From Cristatella mucedo (Eukaryota; Bryozoa; Phylactolaemata; Cristatellidae): a DNA stretch of 57,500 bases. Below are positions 45,622 to 57,500 of the stretch, in pieces (position 1 is the stretch's first letter; each line of letters opens with the position of its first letter). The stretch is from NCBI GenBank assembly GCA_009760855.2, contig WPIO01000016.1, positions 3,812,501 through 3,870,000 on the forward strand, given 5' to 3'. The notes beneath the pieces were generated by a model that saw nothing but the letters and a program-made list of their open reading frames with translations, was not told the origin of the DNA and ran no database searches. Position numbers and translations under genes: made by a program.

Positions 45622-46921
45622 GCCGAATCAGGCGAGTCCATCGCTGCGATGACAACATCCCCACTACTACTACTGCTGTTCCCCGATTCCTGGCTGCACC
45701 TCAATGTCTACATTTAGGCAGGTCACTAGTGATCTAGTCCTGAAGTTCGTATCCCAATCAAAGAAGACAACAAGTCCTCTGGACCCTATTCCCACTGTCC
45801 TGCTCCTACGTTGCATTGATCTGCTGCTGCTGCTGCCATGCATAACTAACATGATTAATATGTCCATCAGCCTCAGGTCATATCCCAGAACCTTTCAAAA
45901 AAGCTGCAGTCAGGCCGCTTCTCAAGAAAGCGACATTAGACAAAGAGAACTTGAGCAACTATCGCCCAGTCTCCCTTCTACCATTCCTATCAAAGACACT
46001 GGAACGAGTCGTTGCAGACCAGCTGAACTCATATATCGAAACCTCACATCTTGCTAGTAAGTTCCAGTCTGGCTGTAGAGCTAATTACTCCACAGAGTCA
46101 GCATTGCTTAGGGTATACTCTACTTAGGAATGCAGACATAGGTAGAGTGTCTCTGCTTGTTTTGCTCGACCCTTCGGCAGCTTTTGATACCATCGATCAC
46201 AAAGTTCTTCTAGAGCGCCTCTCATCTCGCCTGGGCATCACTGGCACTGCTCTGCAGTGGTTCAGGTCCTATCTCAGTGGGAGACTCCAGAGTATTGACG
46301 TGAATGGACAAAGATCATCCGAGGTACCTCTGAAATATGGCATACCTCAGGGGTCCGTGCTAGGTCCGGTTCTTTTCACGGTTTATACTCTCCCTCTTGA
46401 TGATGTGATTGCCAAGCACAATCTAGGCTTTCACTTCTATGCAGATGACACTCAGTTGTACCTTTGCTCTGATCCCTCCCAGCCCTCGAACACCTCGTAT
46501 TCTGTCAACTCACTTGCTGCATGTATTGATGACATCCGTACATGGATGGCAGCAAATTTTCTAAAACTAAACGATGATAAAACTAACTTGCTAGTTATCG
46601 GCAAACCCAGTGTGATTCACAGATTGGAAAGGCTGACGCTCAAAATTGGCTCTGCCAGCATATCTCCAGTTGAATCAGCTCAAAATCTAGGTGTCATGCT
46701 CCAAAGTGACCTCTCGTTAGACGACCACATCAGCTCTACAGTAAAATCTGCCTACTTTCAGCTACATAACATTGCTAAAATTCGGGCTTGTTTAGATAAG
46801 GATACCACGTCTAAGTTGCTCCATGTATTTGTGACATCCCGTCTCGACTTCTGTAAATCACCTCTTACTGGCCTACCGGCATGTGCAATCAGGTGCTTAC
46901 AGATGGTGCAAAACTCCAAAA
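45622..46921 (+). pseudogene. LINE fragment: linker and reverse transcriptase
   Basis: The RT frame 46051-46953 has IPQGSVLGPVLF, FYADDTQLYL and LKLNDDKTNLLV, close to the 25520 copy. It is 5'-truncated at gagtccatcgctgcgatgac. It stops abruptly at about 46917 in a run of nine A residues, before the C-terminal domain, UTR or tail. It keeps about 90 bases deleted from the 25520 copy (KKTTSPLDPIPTVLLLRC) and carries the same frameshift before GRVSLLVLLD. Confidence 0.88.
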
Positions 46922-48487
46922 AAAAATTTAGGGTTCGTATAGCGTCATTTTAACCTTGACAACCCCGGTGCCTCGTTAAGCCTCTTTCTTGAAGTTTGTG
47001 CGTGAGCGGAAGAACCGAAACCACCCTTTTGCCAGAGAGAGAGAGAGCGAAGTGACGCGCTCTTGATGTTGCCACGCTGCGGTGCAAAGTCACGCCCTCA
47101 CTGCCCCCGTGTCGATGAGCACCTCGAGCTCTCACGAGCGCGCACCATTTCCGCATGGCGTCGCTTCGGTGGAGCGTACTCTTTGTGCAGTGTACTCTAA
47201 CCGTCCCGGTTCAGCGGGCGTGCAGGCGGCGAAATGCAAACCATCGACATTATCGTTCGCCGGCCGCATTGGCGAGCGCCCTGTTCCCTGGGGGGGGGGG
47301 GGGGGTTGGTGGTGGGCGGCTCGTTTGCGTTGGCGGCAGCGCACCTCAGACGCTCGCTCGCACTCGGCGGCGGCTGCGCAAAGTCACCCGTCAGCGCTTC
47401 CAAGCGGCGCAATCTCGTCGTCGTCGTCTGACGAACGACGCGAGCCGCGTCGCTAGCCCGCGACGACGACAGACGACTGTCGCTCGCGGGTGGCGGACCG
47501 CGAACGACAGCCTGGGATTGCGCATTTGCATTTCAAATCACGCAAATCGACCCTCTCGCGTAGCAGCAACAGCGTAATGCAGCTGCTGCTGAGTGACCGG
47601 TCGGTGCTTTCTTTATTGCGCAAAAGGTCAATCGTGGCGGTCGTGGATCGCGTCAAGGTCGCGACGAAGGTCGCGGGCGCGCTCCCCACCCGTGCACGCC
47701 TCCATGACGAAGCGCCTGCACGCGGATACGGGGCTCACTTCCGACTTCTCCACTTAAGACTTCTCCACTTCCGACTTCTCCACTTCCCCACCCAGGGCGG
47801 GAAGAGGTAGCGGGCGCCTGTGTGGCTACTACCCAGCGAGAGAGGAGGCGGGTGGGGGGCGCGGGGGGGGGGTCGACTCGCGACTTAAAAGCGCCCTTTT
47901 CCGAGAGCGCCTTCTGCGCTGGCAGACCGCCGATGGCGGTGCATGACGGAAGGGGATCGGGGCGATGGCCGATCGTGCGAGGGCTCGCCGCGAGAGCGCT
48001 TCGACAGATGCGCGCGGCGGCGGCGGCGGAAGAAGTGGGCGAGGCTCGGATCGAGCGGAGGTGCCGCGGTGGCGCGATCGGGCAACGGAAACGAGCGAGG
48101 GTTTTTCGATCGATCGAAGGAGGGAATTATTTTGAAAAAACGGCATTTTTAAATTTTTAGAAAGAAATTATTATGCAAATCATTTCGGAAGAAGTGACGA
48201 CTGTTTTTGACCTGCAGAGCTTGTCGTCGGGTGCTGGCTGCTGCCGGTGCTGGTGCAGACGAGGCTTAATGCGTCAGCCGACGGACGGACGAGCTCTTGC
48301 GGAGACTTCCTGCTCTCTGCCCGAATGATGCGTTCGCTGTAGCTGTCGCTCTCTCGTCGTCTGCTGCAGAGCTCGCGCGTGGGCGTGACCGGCCAATGAA
48401 GCGTGGGCGAGAGAAGCGCGGAGCCGCTAGCGCGGCCGAGTTTCGGGCCGAGGGGCGGGCAGAGGCGAGGCGCGCCGTAATTCTTAT
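46922..48487. other. CpG-rich DNA, no supported gene
   Basis: Contains a G-run (about 47289-47305), a short repeat of acttctccacttccg at about 47740-47785, and many long frames on both strands without domains. A short E-box- or CRE-free AT patch lies at 48120-48190. Confidence 0.3.
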
Positions 48488-49000
48488 GATAATAGTGACT
48501 GAATCTCTTTCTAGGCGCTCTACATGTGCTGTAAAAGAAGCGTGATGAAAAGAGTTAGTTAGTAGTGATATGCACGTAGTGATGTGCACGTAGTGATATT
48601 CACGACGTCTGCACGCATATGCATGAAAAGGACAAAACACAAGGACCCAGCTAACGCCGGTGAGAGAGACGGGTGCGTTCTTAGTTTCTTGTTAAAAGTC
48701 GTCTAGTCAGATGATGTGACGTCAGTCAGCAGTGAGCTCCCGGTTTTGTTAGGACATAAACTGAAGGCACTGTCTCCATTGGATTTGAGGTTGGTTTCCT
48801 TGGTTTCCAGCTAAACGACACTTGAGTCAGATAAGCAGGCGGCTCGATGCCAAGCCTGGCGGGGAAGTAGTTCCGCGATACGGTAGGCTGGAGCCAGAGA
48901 CTGGAGGGACCTACAGTGAGAGACGGAACCTTGACGTCGTTACGCGACTTGGGATTGAGAGCCAGTGCCGCTCGGCCAAAAAGTGTTTTTATCGCTGCGG
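48488..49000 (-). mobile_element. Degenerate LINE 3' portion
   Basis: Reversed tail (gactgaatctctttctaggc), the ttgctgcaaagg-like element, then UTR and C-terminal parallels (ctgaaggcactgtctccatt and ggctggagccagagactgg match the coding end read backwards). Confidence 0.55.
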
Positions 49001-50524
49001 CGCAGCTGCGGCGCTCACCGCACGCAAGCCGCTAGCTGCAGCCGCCCAACCCCAGAGGGCCGCACGAGGACGCGCTCCGCTTCGAGTCGCCCGACTGTCG
49101 CCGCTTCGCCGGCTGTAACGGTAGCGCGATCGAATGGTTCCTGAAAACTGACCAACGGGGCGGAACCGGAGGGGACGCTGGGCTAGCTTGTGACCGATTG
49201 GCCAGCGTTCGCTCGCTCGCTCGCTCTCTCAGCGCACAGCCGTTCCATCTCTTGCATTTCTCTCTTATCTCTCTCCCGTCCCAGCTTTTTGTCGAATCTG
49301 TTTCCTCTGTCGTTCGCACTCTCTCTCCTAATAATTGCTACAGAGGATACAGGATACAGAGGAACGATCGCTTTCTCGCGGGATCGGCGGCGGCGCATGC
49401 CTCACTCACTGAGCACTCCGCCGGCTGAGCCGCGCGACGTGACGGACGGTCGCGAGTGGGCGCAGCGCTCGCACGCGCGCGCGCGCGCCGCCGAGGCGCG
49501 CCTGCGATTGGCTCCGCGATTGGCCGACGACGACGACGACGACGACTGCTCCGCTCCCGCTTCTTCTTCTTCTCCTTCGTCTCTCGGATTGCGGGCCGCT
49601 TGACGGACTGAGCGTTTGCTTTGGCGGATCCATTTTCGATCCTCCGCCATCTCCGCCATCTTGCCAACCGTTGCGGAAGCGGAAGCGCAGCCTCCGAAGC
49701 TCTTCTTCTGTCTCCGTGTAGATGCGGCTGTTGAATCGACCGAGCCTCGCTGTCAAGCTTTCTTTGCACTGGACCCCTGCGACCGCTCGGCGCACCGTTC
49801 GATCGCTCGGCGCAAGCCTTGAGCGTAGCGGCTGAACGAGCAAATAAGCCAAGCCGTCGACCGCGCGTGAAGAAGAAAGGAACAAACTTTAATAACATGT
49901 GAGCTTTATATACCAGCAGTCAGGAAGTGGAGCGGTTCGTTACGGGACGGCGTCGAGGGTTACCACTGTCAGCGCTCACTGCGCTCTCCCTAGGTGGGGG
50001 GGGGGGGCGCTCGCCACAGCCGGGCGTCTGCCACGGCGTGCCAATTGCACAACCTATCAGAAGGCGCCGAGCCTCAGCGGGCGCAGGCGGCTTCGGCAAA
50101 TGCGCATGGGCAGCGGCGCCGTCGAGAGATTTATACAGAAGGGCCCGCCCGGCGGGCGGCACGCTGCGGACGCGCCGCCCGCCCGCTCGGCGGGCCGTGA
50201 GCGAGTGGCGGAGCGCGCGCACGCGAGCGCGATGCCTAGGCGTCAAAGCCGAAAAAGCGGCCACTCCGAAGGCGGCGGCGGCGGAGCGCGCGCGGATCGC
50301 GAGACAGAGAGCTTAATCGTCGTCGTCGCGAGCGACCGTCGAGCTTGCGTTTTTTTTCGTCTGTCGAGAAGCGTCCGGAGAAAAAAGATGAAAGCTTTGC
50401 CGGCCGGCGCGTCGTAGCGCGCGGCGGCGCCGCGCGCGTCGTCCGCGCGATGAGCTTGAGCAGGCGGCGACGAGTGAACGCGTCGACGCGACGCGACGGC
50501 GACGGCGGCGACGCCGCGAGCGCT
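49001..50524. other. CpG-rich DNA downstream of the tektin-like gene
   Basis: Apart from the candidate promoter near 49.5 kb, I see no gene. ATTAAA on the minus strand at 49888-49893 could end the tektin-like transcript. Confidence 0.3.
49400..49700 (-). promoter_or_regulatory. Candidate CpG promoter with YY1, ETS and CCAAT motifs
   Basis: On the minus strand CAAGATGGCGGAGATGGCGG (49642-49661) is a strong YY1-like start-site motif, with GGAAGCGGAAG (ETS-like, plus strand) about 10 bases away. Two GCCAATCGC boxes lie at 49504-49530. The ATG inside the YY1 motif opens a frame (MAEMAEDRKWIRQSKRSVRQ and on) to a donor-like CTCA|GTGAGT at about 49409, so it could be a first exon. No following exon was found. 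Confidence 0.35.
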
Positions 50525-56128
<5,604 letters not shown>

Positions 56129-56241
56129 GGCTATTCTAGTTCGTCGACTGCCGACGGCCTCTGTACGCTGCGTCCGAGCTCGGCGGCGCGGGTATCCGAC
56201 TGAATGAGATCCTCCGTTGTTACCGGGGAGACGTTATGTTG

Positions 56242-56256
56242 GTAGCCATTGGTAAC
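56242..56256. promoter_or_regulatory. RFX X-box
   Basis: GTAGCCATTGGTAAC fits the X-box consensus GTNRCC-N(0-3)-RGYAAC in full: half-site GTAGCC, spacer ATT, half-site GGTAAC. It lies 114 bases upstream of the tektin-like ATG and 265 bases upstream of the divergent ATG at 56521. X-boxes bound by RFX factors drive ciliary genes in animals, which fits an axonemal product. Confidence 0.75.
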
Positions 56257-56473
56257 AACGTCTTCCGGCTGCCCGCCGCCGCCGCCGTCTCGCAGATGGC
56301 CGCGCAGCAGTCGTAACCTGGAGCGAGCTGAGAGGAAGGCCACAGCGCGGAGCGAGAAATGCACTAGAAACATAATTGGAAATATTTCGGCCGCTGTTCT
56401 CGAGCCTCGACGTCTGCAACGTCATCGCGGACTCGCTCGTCAGCCACCGTACGGCAACGTCCGCCGACCGCAG

Positions 56474-56478
56474 CCAAT
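56474..56478 (+). promoter_or_regulatory. CCAAT box of the divergent gene
   Basis: CCAAT in the context cagCCAATcg, 43 bases before the ATG at 56521, in plus orientation. That is close to the ATG for a promoter element, so it may instead lie in the 5' UTR. Confidence 0.3.
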
Positions 56479-56520
56479 CGAATAACGCCTCCTTTATTTA
56501 TCATCCGCGGCACCGGCGGG

Positions 56521-57500
56521 ATGGCTAGCGTCCGCAGAGAGGGCGGCGGAACCGAGGTGAGCCACCCGTCGTCCGTCGGCGGCGGCGCCGGCGGCAGCAG
56601 GGATGCGAGCGACGCTGACTACTACTTGATAGGACTGCCGTCCTGGAAGAAGGACTTGCTGCTGCGCCGCAAGCAGGTGGACGCGGTAAGACTCTCTTCC
56701 TCCTCGGACTCGTTCTCGTCGCACTCGTCGACCGGGTTCGCGGCGGCGGCGGCGGCGGCTTCTCTGCCGAGCTCGTCGGAGCAGCAGGACCGTCCGGCCG
56801 CTAGCTCGGCAGAGATCGCCATGCCCGCGCGCGCGGCGCTCGACTGGCGGGCGAGCGGCGGCGGCGGCACGTCTTCGGCCGCCGCCGCCGAGACGCCCGC
56901 CGACGTCGACTTGCCGTACGAGCCGGGCTTCGTGAGCCGCATTCGCAGACGATACGCACAGCTCGCGGCCGCGCCAGACGACGCCGCCGCCGCCGCCGCC
57001 GCAACTTCGGCCGGGCGGCGGCCGCTCGTCGAGTCGTCTGCAAACGCGGCGGCGGCGCCGGCGGCGGCTCGCGCCGCCTTGAGCGATCCGCGGTCGGCGC
57101 CGCAGCCGCCGCCGCCGTCGTACCTGCTGCGCCGGCGGAGCTCGAGGGACGTCGACGATATCGTGATCGTCGAGCGCAGCGCCGCCGGCGGCGGCTCGGC
57201 GTCGCGTCCGACGCCGCCGCCGGTCCGGACGAGCGAGCGCGACTCGCCGGCGGCGCCGCCGCGGCTCGACGAGAGGACTCGTGCCGCTGCGACGGCGGCT
57301 GGCGTTGGCAAGAGGGCCGAGGAGACCGCCGCGGCCTCGGGCGCCGGCGCTGCGACGAAGCCGCCGCTGCCACGAGCGAGCGCGACGCATGCGGAACGCC
57401 CAGAGCGCTCGGCGGCGACGGCGGCCGCCGCTGCCGCCAGCCGTGTCACCACCAGCGGGGCGTCGGCTGCAGCAGAGCCGACCGCGACGACCGGAGGTCG
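56521..57500 (+). CDS. PPP1R18/TPRN-like protein, N-terminal part (runs off window)
   Basis: The ATG at 56521 (gcgggATGG) opens a frame with no stop for the remaining 980 bases, at least 326 residues. Near the start YYLIGLPSWKKDLLLRRKQ (residues about 34-52) resembles the PxWKxxLLxRR motif at the N-terminus of phostensin (PPP1R18) and taperin (TPRN), which are actin-associated PP1-binding proteins. A second ordered patch is PYEPGFVSRIRRRYAQLA. The rest is Ala/Ser/Pro/Arg-rich low complexity with poly-Ala runs. No PP1-docking RVxF was seen in this part. It is head-to-head with the tektin-like gene, 392 bases apart. A splice donor inside this stretch is possible (for example at gaccgag|gtgagc, about 56556), so the true exon could be shorter. 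Family assignment is tentative. Confidence 0.5.
   Translation, partial: MASVRREGGGTEVSHPSSVGGGAGGSRDASDADYYLIGLPSWKKDLLLRRKQVDAVRLSSSSDSFSSHSSTGFAAAAAAASLPSSSEQQDRPAASSAEIAMPARAALDWRASGGGGTSSAAAAETPADVDLPYEPGFVSRIRRRYAQLAAAPDDAAAAAAATSAGRRPLVESSANAAAAPAAARAALSDPRSAPQPPPPSYLLRRRSSRDVDDIVIVERSAAGGGSASRPTPPPVRTSERDSPAAPPRLDERTRAAATAAGVGKRAEETAAASGAGAATKPPLPRASATHAERPERSAATAAAAAASRVTTSGASAAAEPTATTGG

Noticed and set aside
46922-46930. TTAGGG next to the LINE end, possible telomeric insertion
   Set aside because: A single hexamer; expected by chance.
56494-57452. Minus-strand frames of 276-298 codons at the window end
   Set aside because: They are shadows of the plus-strand frame from 56521, which has the recognisable SWKKDLLLRRK motif and a sensible ATG.

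Overview
This window is GC-rich, intron-bearing animal DNA. Spliced genes with GT-AG introns, CpG-rich first exons, a eukaryotic tRNA, L2/CR1-type LINEs, tRNA-derived SINEs, a MULE and long (AG)n tracts all point to a metazoan, probably an invertebrate. I cannot name the species. No bacterial or viral genome features are present.

Two genes could be rebuilt exon by exon with every splice phase agreeing. The first is TTLL11 (minus strand, 19259 to 8745, 10 exons, 699 codons), a tubulin polyglutamylase. The second is a tektin-like gene of the TEKTL1/CCDC105 type (minus, 56128 to 50525, 7 exons, 443 codons), a presumed axonemal filament protein. Both act on ciliary or axonemal microtubules. The tektin-like gene shares a 392-bp divergent promoter with a plus-strand gene that runs off the window end (56521 onward) and resembles the PPP1R18/TPRN N-terminus. 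That promoter holds a full-consensus RFX X-box at 56242-56256.

Less certain plus-strand genes are a small one-pass membrane protein (exon 1 at 3445-3659, possible last exon at 7723-7876 ending in a cysteine-rich tail) and a coiled-coil protein (exons 36123-36316 and 36486-37417). The first ends tail-to-tail with TTLL11, and their predicted 3' ends overlap. A tRNA-Gln(CTG) gene lies antisense in TTLL11 intron 3.

Layout: 1-3.4 kb repeats and CpG-rich 5' region; 3.4-8.4 kb small membrane gene with SINEs and a hAT-like MITE in its intron; 8.7-19.3 kb TTLL11; 20.4-29 kb a LINE/SINE-rich block with one near-full-length but broken LINE; 29.7-31.1 kb CpG-rich DNA with foldback hairpins; 31.3-32.6 kb LINE remains; 32.7-37.4 kb CpG-rich DNA and the coiled-coil gene; 37.8-49 kb old LINE pieces and a decayed FLYWCH-MULE transposon; 49.4-57.5 kb the tektin-like gene and its divergent neighbour.

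The most notable pattern is a stem-loop 3' tail shared by the dominant LINE and a tRNA-derived SINE, repeated over a dozen times. In one copy the AG-rich stem has grown into a (CT)n microsatellite.
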